Positions 17,246 through 26,138 of a stretch of DNA of 64,000 nt are shown here, one piece after another (position 1 is the stretch's first letter; each line of letters begins with the position of its first letter). Made by a program: the position numbers and the translations under genes. The stretch is from Arthrobacter sp. 135MFCol5.1. GTDB lineage: Bacteria; Actinomycetota; Actinomycetes; Actinomycetales; Micrococcaceae. Location: contig NZ_KB895454.1 of assembly GCF_000374865.1 (NCBI RefSeq), positions 124,001 to 188,000 of the forward strand, in the 5' to 3' direction. The notes under the pieces were generated by a model, which was not told the origin of the DNA, ran no database searches, and saw only the letters and a program-made list of their open reading frames with translations.

Positions 17246-18139
17246 TCAGACCCCGGCGATGTAGCGGACGGCGTCCAGGTACGGCATGTTCACTGCGGCA
17301 TCCGCGACCGCCCTCACGGCCGGCTTGGCGTTGAACGCTACGCCGATGCCGGCGGCGCCGAGCATGTCCAGGTCGTTGGCACCGTCACCTACGGCAACAG
17401 TGTGTTCAAGGGCGATGCCCTCCGCCGCGGCCCACTCGCGCAGGTACTTCTCCTTCGCGGCCCGGTCCACCACCGCGCCGAGCACCTTGCCGGTCAGCGC
17501 ACCGTCCACGATTTCCAGTTCGTTGGCCTGCCAGTAGTCCAGGCCAAGGTCCGCGGCGATCGGCGCGAGGATCTGGTTGAAGCCACCGGAGACCACAGCC
17601 ACCACGTGGCCTGCGGCCTTGAACGCGGCAACGAGTTCGGCGGCGCCTTCGCTGAGTTTCACTTCGTGGCGGACGGAATTGACGACGTCGGCCGGCAGCC
17701 CCGCGAGGACAGCCACCCGGGCGTGGAGGGACTGCGCGAAATCCAGTTCGCCGCGCATGGCGGCCTCGGTCACGGCGGCAACTTCCTCCCGCTTGCCGGC
17801 GTACGCGGCCAGGAGTTCGATGACCTCCTGCTGGATCAGGGTGGAATCGACGTCCATGATCAGCAGCTTCCGTTCGGCGGCGCGCAGCCCAGCCGGTACC
17901 AGAGCGGTGTCAAAACCCCCGATCGCGGCCTCCGCCACGGCCCGCCGCAGGGACGCGAGCCCGGCCGCCGTGTCGTCTGGAAAGTCCAGTTCGGCCAAGG
18001 ACACCTGGTAGCGGTCATCGCCCAGGCCGGTCTCGGACAGCACCTCGGCGCCCTGTGCAGCAAGGACGGAACGCAGCTGCTCCAGCCCGTTGGGGGTCAA
18101 ATTTTGGCCATAGCTGACCGCAGTCACGTTCGAAGTCAT
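17246..18139 (-). CDS. serB: Phosphoserine phosphatase SerB
   Basis: This is a 297-residue HAD-superfamily phosphatase for the last step of serine synthesis. The N-terminal about 85 residues form an ACT-like regulatory region. The catalytic motif is D96-V-D98-S-T, followed by QQEVIELLAAYAG, the SGGFNQIL motif II/III region, and GDGANDLDML motif IV. It ends with the SerB-type AVNMPYLDAVRYIAG tail. The ATG at 18137-18139 gives the usual length; an upstream in-frame Met adds 13 residues without support. It is divergent from an ABC ATPase gene. Confidence 0.9.
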   Translation of the reverse strand: MTSNVTAVSYGQNLTPNGLEQLRSVLAAQGAEVLSETGLGDDRYQVSLAELDFPDDTAAGLASLRRAVAEAAIGGFDTALVPAGLRAAERKLLIMDVDSTLIQQEVIELLAAYAGKREEVAAVTEAAMRGELDFAQSLHARVAVLAGLPADVVNSVRHEVKLSEGAAELVAAFKAAGHVVAVVSGGFNQILAPIAADLGLDYWQANELEIVDGALTGKVLGAVVDRAAKEKYLREWAAAEGIALEHTVAVGDGANDLDMLGAAGIGVAFNAKPAVRAVADAAVNMPYLDAVRYIAGV

Positions 18140-18262
18140 GCCTGCAATCTTATCGAGCGGCAACAAGGTCCCCTGCATTCGTTGCGCACCCGCCTTCGGG
18201 GTTCCCTGGGACCTTCACACCGGTTATCAGTCATCATCTTTTTTGTCCTAGTGTCTATTCCT

Positions 18263-19048
18263 ATGAGTGATGTTCTGGAACTGGACTCCGTCAGCGTTGT
18301 CCGAGGTAAAAAGACCCTGCTGGACAAGGTCGACTGGCAGGTCAACGAAGGCGAGCGGTGGGTCATCCTTGGCCCGAACGGCGCCGGCAAAACCACCCTC
18401 CTCCAGATTGCGGCAGCCCGGCTCCACCCCAGCAGCGGCACCGCAGGCATCCTTGACGAAGTCCTTGGCCGGGTGGACGTCTTCGAGCTCCGGCCACGCA
18501 TTGGCCTGTCATCGGCAGCCCTGGCCACCCAGATCCCCGAGCATGAGAACGTCCTCAACGTGGTGGTCACCGCGGCGTACGGCGTCACCGGACGCTGGCG
18601 GGAAGGGTACGAGCGCGACGACGAACGGCGCGCCTTCCGGCTCTTGAACGACTGGGGCATGGGACCGCTGCTCAACCGGACCTTCGCCACCTTGTCCGAG
18701 GGGGAGCGGAAGCGTGTCCAGATCGCCCGCGCCCTGATGACCGATCCCGAGCTGCTGCTGCTGGATGAGCCGGGCGCCGGCCTGGACCTTGGGGGACGTG
18801 AAGAACTGGTGCACAAGCTTGGCGAGCTCGCCCGCGACGAAGCTGCTCCGGCCATGGTCCTGGTCACGCACCACCTCGAAGAAGTGCCTCCCGGCTTCAC
18901 GCACGCCATGCTGCTCCGCGACGGAGGCGTGGTGGCCGCCGGCCCCATCACCGAGGTCCTCACCGAAGAACACCTGAGCACCACTTTCGGCCTTCCCTTG
19001 GACGTGTCCGAAAACGCGGGCCGTTACACCGCCACCGCGCGCCGTTAA
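18263..19048 (+). CDS. ABC transporter-type ATPase
   Basis: This is a 261-residue single ABC domain. Walker A is GPNGAGKTT, the signature is LSEGERKRVQIAR with Glu instead of Gly in the second position, and Walker B is LLLLDEPGAGLD, followed by the switch His in VTHHLEEV. The C-terminus contains LTEEHLSTTFGLPL, typical of metal/iron-chelate and ModF/YlmA-like ATPases. No permease gene adjoins it, so it may serve a permease elsewhere or act alone. It is followed 20 bases later by a TSUP permease of another family. Confidence 0.82.
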   Translation: MSDVLELDSVSVVRGKKTLLDKVDWQVNEGERWVILGPNGAGKTTLLQIAAARLHPSSGTAGILDEVLGRVDVFELRPRIGLSSAALATQIPEHENVLNVVVTAAYGVTGRWREGYERDDERRAFRLLNDWGMGPLLNRTFATLSEGERKRVQIARALMTDPELLLLDEPGAGLDLGGREELVHKLGELARDEAAPAMVLVTHHLEEVPPGFTHAMLLRDGGVVAAGPITEVLTEEHLSTTFGLPLDVSENAGRYTATARR

Positions 19049-19068
19049 GCCACGCCTGCCCAACCGTT

Positions 19069-19854
19069 GTGGAATTTTTCAGCAGCATCATTGTGTTCAT
19101 CGCCGGCCTGTGGGCCGGGACCATCAATGCAGTAGTTGGCTCCGGGACCCTGGTCACCTTCCCGGTCCTCATCGCCCTGGGGGTGGCCCCGGTCGTGGCT
19201 TCCATGAGCAACGCCATGGGACTCGTCGCCGGTACCGCGGCCGGTGCGTTCGGCTACCGCCGGGAGCTCGCAGGACGGGGACGCCAGGTGCTCCGGCTCC
19301 TGCCGGCGTCGGTCCTCGGCGGGATCACCGGGGCCTGGCTGCTGCTGCACCTGCCCGAACAGGTCTTCCATTACGTCGCACCCGTGCTCCTGGTACTGGC
19401 GCTGCTGATGGTGGTGTTCCAGCCCAGGCTCCAGGACTGGGTCCGCAACCGCGAGGCCAATCCGGAGCACGCCGTACGGGACAAACGCCACGGGATCCTC
19501 CTGGTGGTGCTTGTGTACCTGGCCGGCGTGTACGGCGGCTACTTCGTCGCAGCACAAGGAATCCTGCTGGTAGGAATCCTCGGGGTGTTCCTCACCGGGA
19601 CCATCCAGAACGCGAACGCCATGAAGAACATCCTGGTCCTCGGCGTGAACATGGTGGCCGCCATCTCCTACCTGGTCTTCGCCTTCGACCGGATCAACTG
19701 GCTGGTGGTGCTGCTGATCGCCGTCAGTTCCACCATCGGCGGCCTGATGGGATCCAAGGTGGGCCGGAAGCTCTCGCCGCGCGTCCTCCGGGCGGTCATC
19801 TTCAGCCTGGGCATCGTGGCCCTGGGCGTTATGATCGCCAACCTGCTGAAATAA
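19069..19854 (+). CDS. TSUP family permease (TauE/SafE-like)
   Basis: This is a 261-residue membrane protein with about eight hydrophobic helices in two halves. The first begins IVFIAGLWAGTINAVVGSGTLVTFP, the family motif. The second repeats the pattern after a hydrophilic loop near residues 125-145, with VLVYLAGVYGGYFVAAQGI. TSUP proteins move sulfur-containing organic or inorganic anions; the substrate is unknown here. The start is GTG at 19069, 20 bases after the ABC ATPase, and its end is 7 bases before the methyltransferase start, so the three may be co-transcribed. Confidence 0.86.
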   Translation: MEFFSSIIVFIAGLWAGTINAVVGSGTLVTFPVLIALGVAPVVASMSNAMGLVAGTAAGAFGYRRELAGRGRQVLRLLPASVLGGITGAWLLLHLPEQVFHYVAPVLLVLALLMVVFQPRLQDWVRNREANPEHAVRDKRHGILLVVLVYLAGVYGGYFVAAQGILLVGILGVFLTGTIQNANAMKNILVLGVNMVAAISYLVFAFDRINWLVVLLIAVSSTIGGLMGSKVGRKLSPRVLRAVIFSLGIVALGVMIANLLK

Positions 19855-19861
19855 TCACCGG

Positions 19862-20671
19862 GTGACCTTCCACTACCTCGAATCCGCCGATGACCCGCGC
19901 GTAAGCGACTACACCACGCTGACCGATGTCCACTTGCGCAAGCTCCGCGAGCCTGCCGAGGGGATGTATATCGCCGAATCGTCGCGGGTGCTCCGCCGCG
20001 CGCTGGCGGCAGGCCATGCGCCGCGCTCATTCTTCCTGGCAGAGAAATGGATGGCGGACCTCGACGACGTCTTCCAGGCCTACCCTGACGTTCCCGCGTA
20101 CATTGGCTCGGCCGCGTTGCTGGAGGAAATCACCGGCTTCCACCTCCACCGCGGCGCGATGGCGGCGATGCAGCGCCCGGCCCCGGTGCCCCTGCCGGAG
20201 CTCCTCGCCGGTGCCCGCCGCGTGGCCGTGCTGGAGGACATCGTGGACCACACCAACGTGGGCGCTATCTTCCGCTCTGCCGCAGCCTTGGATATTGACG
20301 CGGTGCTCGTCTCGCCGAGGTGCGGCGATCCGCTCTACCGCCGGAGCGTCCGGGTCAGTATGGGCACCGTCTTCCAGGTGCCCTGGGCGCGCCTGCAGGA
20401 CTGGCCCGGGGACCTGCAGGTACTCAAGGACCACGGATTCACGGTCGCCGCGCTGGAGCTGACGCCGGACGCCGAGGACGTCGACGCCGTGGCAGCCCGC
20501 AATCCGGACAAGCTCGCCCTGGTGCTCGGCACCGAAGGTGCAGGCATGAGCGCCGGCACCCTGGCCGCCGTCGACCTCGCCGTCAAAATCCCGATGCGCA
20601 ACGGCGTGGATTCCCTCAACGTGGCCGCGGCCTCAGCCGTGGCGTTCTGGGAGTTGCGCGCACGGGGGTGA
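19862..20671 (+). CDS. TrmH/SpoU family RNA methyltransferase
   Basis: This 269-residue SPOUT-fold enzyme methylates a ribose 2'-OH in rRNA or tRNA. An N-terminal substrate-binding domain (about 1-105) is followed by motif 1, VLEDIVDHTNVGAIFRSAAA. Motif 2 is LVLGTEGAGMS and motif 3 is IPMRNGVDSLNVAAASAV, which together form the knotted SAM site. The start is GTG at 19862. The target nucleotide is not deducible from the sequence. Confidence 0.86.
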   Translation: MTFHYLESADDPRVSDYTTLTDVHLRKLREPAEGMYIAESSRVLRRALAAGHAPRSFFLAEKWMADLDDVFQAYPDVPAYIGSAALLEEITGFHLHRGAMAAMQRPAPVPLPELLAGARRVAVLEDIVDHTNVGAIFRSAAALDIDAVLVSPRCGDPLYRRSVRVSMGTVFQVPWARLQDWPGDLQVLKDHGFTVAALELTPDAEDVDAVAARNPDKLALVLGTEGAGMSAGTLAAVDLAVKIPMRNGVDSLNVAAASAVAFWELRARG

Positions 20672-20719
20672 CCTGCACCTTCACAGGGGCGCCGGTTCGT
20701 CAGCCCCCTCGGCTTGGTC

Positions 20720-20725
20720 TATGAT
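20720..20725 (+). promoter_or_regulatory. Candidate -10 element of the L31 gene
   Basis: TATGAT matches the bacterial -10 consensus well. No good -35 is visible at 17 bases upstream; TTCGTC at 20696-20701 is the nearest. If used, transcription would begin near 20732 and give a leader of about 104 bases containing both hairpins described next. Confidence 0.4.
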
Positions 20726-20748
20726 GGATAGCTGGTTGTCCTGCTTTT

Positions 20749-20817
20749 TCAGCTTCGGCTGATCCGACAGATCCCAGCCATCCCATTCATACCTGGCAAC
20801 TGGCAAAATCCAGTTGC
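20749..20817 (+). promoter_or_regulatory. Structured 5' leader of the L31 gene (two hairpins)
   Basis: Hairpin 1 is TCAGC-TTCG-GCTGA at 20749-20762, with a stable UUCG loop. Hairpin 2 is GCAACTGG-CAAAAT-CCAGTTGC at 20796-20817, a perfect 8-bp stem that ends 18 bases before the ATG and just before the AAAGG ribosome site. Leader elements of ribosomal protein genes often bind the protein and act in feedback control, and bL31 leaders have been proposed in actinobacteria. Whether this is one is untested. Confidence 0.5.
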
Positions 20818-20835
20818 GCGAACAAAGGTCCAATT

Positions 20836-21093
20836 ATGAAGTCTGATACCCACCCGAAGTACGAAGCTGTTGTCTTCAACGACCTGGCCTCCGGCACGAA
20901 GTTCCTGACCCGCTCCACCGTGTCTTCCTCCAAGACCATCGAGTGGGAAGACGGCAACACCTACCCGGTCATCGACGTCGAAATCTCGTCCGAGTCCCAC
21001 CCGTTCTACACGGGCAAGCAGCGCATCATGGACTCCGCAGGCCGCGTCGAGCGCTTCAACGCTCGCTTCAAGGGCTTCGGCGGCAAGAAGTAA
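20836..21093 (+). CDS. rpmE2: 50S ribosomal protein L31 type B
   Basis: This 85-residue ribosomal protein begins [20 protein letters not shown] and contains [12 protein letters not shown] and a basic end, [13 protein letters not shown]. It has no Cys, so it is the zinc-free type B form, which in many bacteria replaces the zinc-binding type A when zinc is scarce. I did not see a clear Zur palindrome upstream. A ribosome site AAAGG precedes the ATG, and a GAAA-loop terminator follows the stop. Confidence 0.95.
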   Translation: MKSDTHPKYEAVVFNDLASGTKFLTRSTVSSSKTIEWEDGNTYPVIDVEISSESHPFYTGKQRIMDSAGRVERFNARFKGFGGKK

Positions 21094-21119
21094 TTCCTTC
21101 GCCCAAGCTTGTTGCTGGA

Positions 21120-21150
21120 CGCCCGCACCGGAAACGGTGCGGGCGTTCTG
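21120..21150 (+). terminator. Intrinsic terminator of the L31 gene
   Basis: An 11-bp perfect stem, CGCCCGCACCG with GAAA loop (21120-21145), is followed by a T-rich stretch. It lies 26 bases after the L31 stop. Confidence 0.85.
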
Positions 21151-21190
21151 CTTTAACCGTGCACCCGTTTTTTGGGGCAGGATGGGAAGC

Positions 21191-22285
21191 ATGAGCCAGC
21201 CCTTTCCTGCCACTGATCCTGCCGGCACCCCGCGACTGCACGGCGAATACAAGGTCCCGGGCGGCAAGCTCGTCGTGGTCGACCTTTCCGTCGAGGACGG
21301 GGCTCTGGCGGAGGTCTCCGTCAGCGGCGACTTCTTTCTCGAACCCGACGAAGCCCTGGAAGACATCAACCGGGCATTGACCGGACTGCCGGAGACGACG
21401 ACGGCCGCGGACCTTGCTGCTGCCGTCACGGCCGCCCTCCCGGCCGGGGCCGTCCTGTTCGGCTTTTCGGCCGACGCCGTGGCCGTGACGGTCCGCCGCG
21501 CGCTTGCCAAGGCGACCTCCTGGACGGACCACCACTGGAACGTCATTGCGCCCACGGTGCTCCCCACGGAAATCAACGTTGCCCTGGACGAGGTTCTCAC
21601 CGAGGCCGTCGGAGCGGGGGAGCGGACTCCCACCCTGCGGTTCTGGGACTGGCAGGAACCGTCCGTGGTGATCGGCAGCTTCCAGTCCGTCCAGAACGAG
21701 GTGGATCCCGACGGCGTGGCCAAGCACGGCATCAACGTGGTGCGGCGGATCAGCGGCGGCGGCGCGATGTTCATGGAAGCCGGCAACTGCATCACGTACT
21801 CGCTCTACCTGCCGCAGACGCTGGTGGACGGGCTGAGCTTCGCCGACTCCTACCCGTTCCTGGACGCCTGGGTCATGGCGGCACTGGAGAAGCTCGGTAT
21901 CAACGCCTTCTACGTCCCTCTCAACGACATCGCCACGGATCAGGGAAAGATCGGCGGCGCCGCGCAAAAACGCCTGGCCAACGGGGGAATGCTGCACCAC
22001 GTGACCATGAGCTATGACATCGACGCCGACAAGATGGTCGAGGTGCTGCGGATCGGCAAGGAAAAACTCTCTGACAAGGGCACCCGCAGCGCAAAGAAGC
22101 GCGTCGATCCGCTCCGCCGGCAGACGGGCCTTGCCCGGATGGCGATCATCGAAGCCATGATCGAGGTGTTCAGCGAGCGCTACGGGGCCGCCCCGTCACA
22201 GCTGGCCGGGCACGAGCTCGCAGCCGCCGAGGAACGCGTGGCTGCGAAATTCGGCACCGAGGAGTGGCTCTACCGGGTTCCGTAG
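21191..22285 (+). CDS. lplA: Lipoate-protein ligase A with the accessory domain at the N-terminus
   Basis: This is a 364-residue enzyme that attaches lipoate to the lipoyl domains of 2-oxoacid dehydrogenases. Residues about 17-105 look like the small accessory domain that is C-terminal in E. coli LplA: GKLVVVDLSVEDG, GDFFLEP, DINRALTG. The catalytic domain follows with RRISGGGAMFM at 185-194 and the Lys253 motif DQGKIGGAAQKR. The domain order is therefore swapped relative to E. coli. ATG 21191 is preferred over ATG 21182 because GGGAAG lies at a better distance. Confidence 0.85.
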   Translation: MSQPFPATDPAGTPRLHGEYKVPGGKLVVVDLSVEDGALAEVSVSGDFFLEPDEALEDINRALTGLPETTTAADLAAAVTAALPAGAVLFGFSADAVAVTVRRALAKATSWTDHHWNVIAPTVLPTEINVALDEVLTEAVGAGERTPTLRFWDWQEPSVVIGSFQSVQNEVDPDGVAKHGINVVRRISGGGAMFMEAGNCITYSLYLPQTLVDGLSFADSYPFLDAWVMAALEKLGINAFYVPLNDIATDQGKIGGAAQKRLANGGMLHHVTMSYDIDADKMVEVLRIGKEKLSDKGTRSAKKRVDPLRRQTGLARMAIIEAMIEVFSERYGAAPSQLAGHELAAAEERVAAKFGTEEWLYRVP

Positions 22286-22296
22286 CCTCACGGCGG

Positions 22297-24933
22297 TTAC
22301 CCGCCGACCGATGACGAAACGCCGGCGGCCTGCGCCGTGAGCGCCCGCACCAGGTGGCTTCGCTGTTCGATGATGATCCGGCGCAGGGCTCGCGGTGCAT
22401 CCCCGTTGGCCGCCAGCCAGTCATCCGTCCGCCGGACCACTGCATGCTGTTCAGGAGCCGCGCCCTGCGCCAAGTCCTGCGATGACGGGTAGAGCCCGCG
22501 CACGATCCGGCTGGCGATTTCGATGCTCCGCTCAGCCCAAACGGTCCGCAGGCAATCGAAGTACGGGCCGACGTACGGGTCAAGCAACTGTGCCGGTGCC
22601 GTGCTGAAACCATTGATGGTGGCTGACAGCAACTGGTTGGAAAGCTCGTCTTTCTTCACGGCGGCGTCCCAGGCTGCCGCTTTCACGTCGGCTTCGGGAC
22701 GGGCCGCCATCGCCGTTGCGTGGCCGGCGCGGCCGGAGGCCGTGGTGTCCCGGGCGAGTTCGGCATCGAGTTCGGCGGCGGTGGCCTGTCCGTTGGCGGC
22801 CAGCGCGTGCCACAGCTGCCAGCGCAGTTCAGCGTCGACGGCCAGGCCTGGCACGGGAGCTGAGCCGTCCAGCAGGCCGCGGAGCCGCGGGAGCAGGGCG
22901 GGATCGTGCCTGCTGAAGCCCGCCAAGGTCCGCGCCCAGGCCAGTTGCTGGTCTGACCCCGGTGTGGCCCGGTCCAGTTCGGTTGCCGCGGTGGCGAGGA
23001 AGGACGCGCGGACCGAGTCCCTGGCTGCCGGCGGGACATAGTGTTCGACGGCGGTGGCCGCGTTGTCGAGGACGTTCAACAGGACGCCGATTCCGGTCTC
23101 GGCGGGGGCAAACGCTGCTACGGCGTCCACATAGAGGGCGGCTGGGCTTTGCGCGTCGCGGGCAGAGTTCCACAAGGCCGTCCAGCAGAGGGCGCGGGCC
23201 ATGGGGTCGGTGATCCGGTCCAGGGCGGCGCGGACAGTCGCCAGGGAGTCCGGGTCCAGCCGTACCTTGGCGTACGTCAGGTCGTCATCGTTGACCAGGA
23301 TGAGGGCAGGCCGTGGCTGTGCGGCAAGCTGGGGGAGTTCCGTCCTGGCGCCCGCCACGTCGGTCTCAAAGCTCCCGGTCCGGACCAGCGCGCCCTCGCC
23401 GTCGAAATCGTAGGAGCCGACCCGAAGGCGGTGCGGCCGCAGCTCTTCGCGTCCGGTGGCCGGGTCCACTGCTTCCTGGACGATGGCCACCCCTGCCGGC
23501 AGGCCGTCGCCGGAACCGCCGGCGCCTACCTGAACGGACAAGGTGGAGATCCCGGAGGTCTGCAGCCACTGGTGGGCCCAACCGGTCAAATCCCGGCCGG
23601 AAGCGGCCTGCAGGGCCTCAAGGAGATCGGCCAGCGTGGTGTTTCCATAGGCGTGGTTGCGGAAATACTCCCGCGATCCGGCGATGAAGGCGTCAAAGCC
23701 GACGTAGGCCACCAGCTGCTTCAGCACCGAGGCGCCCTTGGCGTAGGTAATGCCGTCGAAGTTCTGCTTGGCGGCTTCGAGGTCGGGGATGTCCGCCACG
23801 ATCGGGTGGGTAGTGGGGAGCTGGTCCTGCACATAGGCCCAGGCCTTGCGCTTGTTGGCGAAGTTGACCCAGGCGGTGCCCCAGCCGGTGGCCTGGTCCA
23901 CGCCCAGGGTGCCCATGTAGTCGGCGAACGACTCCTTGAGCCAAAGATCGTCCCACCACTGCATGGTCACCAGGTCGCCGAACCACATGTGCGCCATCTC
24001 GTGCATCAGGGTGTTGGCCCGGGCCTGGTACTGCGCATCCGTGGCGCGGGACGTGAAGACGTAGCTTTCCGTGAAGGTGACCAGGCCGGGATTTTCCATG
24101 GCGCCCAGGTTGTACTCGGGCACGAATGCCTGGTCGTACTTCCCCCAAGGGTAGGGGAAGTCGAAGAGGCGGTTGAAGAAGTCCAGGCCTGCCTTGGTGA
24201 GCCCGAACAGCGCCTCCGGGTCAAAGGACGCCGCCATGGACGCCCGGCAGTAGAGGGCGAGCGGCACGTCCAGCCGGGTGCCGTCGTCGAGCGTTGCCTC
24301 CCAGCGGTCTTCTGCCTTGAAGTAGGGGCCGGCGAGGACCGTGGTGATGTACGTGGACAGGGGCAGCGTGGTGGCGAAGTCCCACCGGGCGGTAGCCGGA
24401 TCGCTGGTGAGCAGGGTGCGGTTCACCTCTGCCCCGTTGGATGCCACCTGCCAGTGGGCCGGCGCCGTCACATGGAAGGTGTAGGCGGCTTTGAGGTCCG
24501 GCTGCTCGAAGTTGGCGAAGACCCGGCGGGCGTCGGCCGGCTCGTACTGGGTGTAGAGGTAGCACTGGCCGTCGGCCGGATCCACGAAGCGGTGCATGCC
24601 TTCGCCCGAGCGGCTGTACAACGCCGTGCCGGTAACGGTCACCTGGTTCTCGGCCCGCAGGTTGTCCAGCCGGATCCGGGCGCCATCCACCACCTCCGCC
24701 ACCGGCAGGCCCTTGCCGTTGAGGAACACGCTGTGCACTTCGCCGCCGATGAAATCCAGGAACGTGCTGGCGCCGGGCTCTGAAGCCGTGAAGTTGATGA
24801 CGCTGCGGCTCGTGTACCCTGCGACGGCCGGATCCGCCGCTTGCCGCACATCCAGCGAGATGTCGTAACTGGTGGTGCTGATCAGGACTGAACGTTCAGC
24901 GGCTTCGCGGCGCTGCAGATTCTCATGTGACAC
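22297..24933 (-). CDS. pepN: Aminopeptidase N
   Basis: This is an 878-residue M1-family zinc aminopeptidase that releases N-terminal amino acids from peptides in the cytoplasm. The exopeptidase motif GAMEN is at 277-281, zinc ligands HEMAH at 311-315 and Glu334 in WLKESF, and the following ERAP1-like C-terminal helical domain occupies roughly residues 500-870. Length and motifs match actinobacterial PepN. The start is GTG at 24931-24933. It is divergent from nothing and faces the lipoate ligase end-to-end with an 11-base gap. Confidence 0.93.
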   Translation of the reverse strand: MSHENLQRREAAERSVLISTTSYDISLDVRQAADPAVAGYTSRSVINFTASEPGASTFLDFIGGEVHSVFLNGKGLPVAEVVDGARIRLDNLRAENQVTVTGTALYSRSGEGMHRFVDPADGQCYLYTQYEPADARRVFANFEQPDLKAAYTFHVTAPAHWQVASNGAEVNRTLLTSDPATARWDFATTLPLSTYITTVLAGPYFKAEDRWEATLDDGTRLDVPLALYCRASMAASFDPEALFGLTKAGLDFFNRLFDFPYPWGKYDQAFVPEYNLGAMENPGLVTFTESYVFTSRATDAQYQARANTLMHEMAHMWFGDLVTMQWWDDLWLKESFADYMGTLGVDQATGWGTAWVNFANKRKAWAYVQDQLPTTHPIVADIPDLEAAKQNFDGITYAKGASVLKQLVAYVGFDAFIAGSREYFRNHAYGNTTLADLLEALQAASGRDLTGWAHQWLQTSGISTLSVQVGAGGSGDGLPAGVAIVQEAVDPATGREELRPHRLRVGSYDFDGEGALVRTGSFETDVAGARTELPQLAAQPRPALILVNDDDLTYAKVRLDPDSLATVRAALDRITDPMARALCWTALWNSARDAQSPAALYVDAVAAFAPAETGIGVLLNVLDNAATAVEHYVPPAARDSVRASFLATAATELDRATPGSDQQLAWARTLAGFSRHDPALLPRLRGLLDGSAPVPGLAVDAELRWQLWHALAANGQATAAELDAELARDTTASGRAGHATAMAARPEADVKAAAWDAAVKKDELSNQLLSATINGFSTAPAQLLDPYVGPYFDCLRTVWAERSIEIASRIVRGLYPSSQDLAQGAAPEQHAVVRRTDDWLAANGDAPRALRRIIIEQRSHLVRALTAQAAGVSSSVGG

Positions 24934-24966
24934 CCGGCTATCTAATCATGGTGCCGTTTGATTGAC

Positions 24967-26025
24967 TCAGCCCGCGATCACGAAGGCGGCTGCAAGGCCC
25001 AGCACGGCAATCAGGAGCCAGGAGGCGAGCGCCGCGAGGAGCGCCGGCCCGCCCGTATGCAGCAGGGTGCGGATCCGCACCGCAGAGCCCAGCCCGAACA
25101 AGGCCGCGCCCAGGAGGATGTCCTGCAGGGTGGCACCGGCCTCGAGCCAGCCGGGACCCAGCCAACCCGTTGACCGGAGCGCCACCATGGCAACGAACCC
25201 CAGGACAAACAACGGCACCAGCGGCGGCCTTTTCGCGGTGGAACCGTCCGGCCCGGCCGGGGGCCGGGCGCCGCTGCGGTGGTGCGCCCCCGCCAGCGCG
25301 GCAACCGGGGCCAGCAGCAGGACCCGGGTGAGCTTGACGACGACGGCGATCGCCAGCGCCGCGGTGCCGGCGGTTTGCGCCGTGGCCACCACCTGGCCGA
25401 CGTCGTGCACCGAGGCACCCGTCCAGGCGCCGAAGACGGCCGCGGAAAGCCCCAGCGGATGGGAAAGCAGGGGAAGGACACCAATGGCCAGGGTTCCGCA
25501 GAGGGTCACCAGGGCCACCGGCAGGACCGTATCCGCGTGCCGGATGCGGCGGACGGCGGCCATGGCGCCGATTGCCGAGGCGCCGCAGATGGAGAACCCG
25601 GTGGCCACCAGCAGCGCTGTCACCGGCGGCAGGCGGAACAGGCGGGAGATCGCGTAGGTCCCGCCGAAACTGGCAGCCACGACGCCCACGATCAGGACCA
25701 GCGCCGGCCAGCCCAGGCCCAGGACGTCCATGACGCTGACCTTCAGGCCCAGGACCACGATCCCGCCGCGCATCAGGTGCTTGCCGGCGAAATCCAGACC
25801 CGGCCTGGCACGGCCGGCCGTCCACGCTCCCGATCCCGGCAGGTTGGCGGCGAGGACGCCCAGGACCACGGCAACGGTCATGGCCGGCAGGGCAGGAACC
25901 AGTCCGTGCACGAGAAATGCGGCGGCAACGGCGGCTGCCGCGGTCAGTATGCCTGCCATGAGCCGGACCAGCGGGCGACGGGAACCGCCGCGGCCCGGCG
26001 CTGGGAGGCTTCTGCTGTCTGGCAC
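24967..26025 (-). CDS. YeiH/UPF0324 family membrane protein (putative sulfate exporter)
   Basis: This is a 352-residue membrane protein with about ten hydrophobic helices. Family marks are RPGLDFAGKHLMRGGIVVLGLKVS, ATGFSICGASAIGAMAAV and GAWTGASVHDVGQVVATA. UPF0324 proteins are annotated as putative sulfate exporters on thin evidence. The start is GTG at 26023-26025. It is divergent from the ATP-grasp operon and ends 33 bases from the pepN start region, so it could be read together with pepN. Confidence 0.85.
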   Translation of the reverse strand: MPDSRSLPAPGRGGSRRPLVRLMAGILTAAAAVAAAFLVHGLVPALPAMTVAVVLGVLAANLPGSGAWTAGRARPGLDFAGKHLMRGGIVVLGLKVSVMDVLGLGWPALVLIVGVVAASFGGTYAISRLFRLPPVTALLVATGFSICGASAIGAMAAVRRIRHADTVLPVALVTLCGTLAIGVLPLLSHPLGLSAAVFGAWTGASVHDVGQVVATAQTAGTAALAIAVVVKLTRVLLLAPVAALAGAHHRSGARPPAGPDGSTAKRPPLVPLFVLGFVAMVALRSTGWLGPGWLEAGATLQDILLGAALFGLGSAVRIRTLLHTGGPALLAALASWLLIAVLGLAAAFVIAG

Positions 26026-26138
26026 TCACCTACTGTGCCCGAAGAGGCCCGTAAAGTACGAACCGGGCCATCGGTGCCAACACGCCAGAATGGATGGCAG
26101 TAATGAATTCGAAACAAAAAGATGGTTGGCTATTGAAC

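Noticed and set aside
20696..20850. A Zur-binding site controlling the zinc-free L31
   Set aside because: No AT-rich Zur-like palindrome is visible; the only repeats there form RNA hairpins.
23041..24783. A 580-codon plus-strand frame opposite pepN
   Set aside because: pepN has GAMEN and HEMAH motifs in the other direction, while this frame has only low-complexity Gly/Val/Arg sequence.
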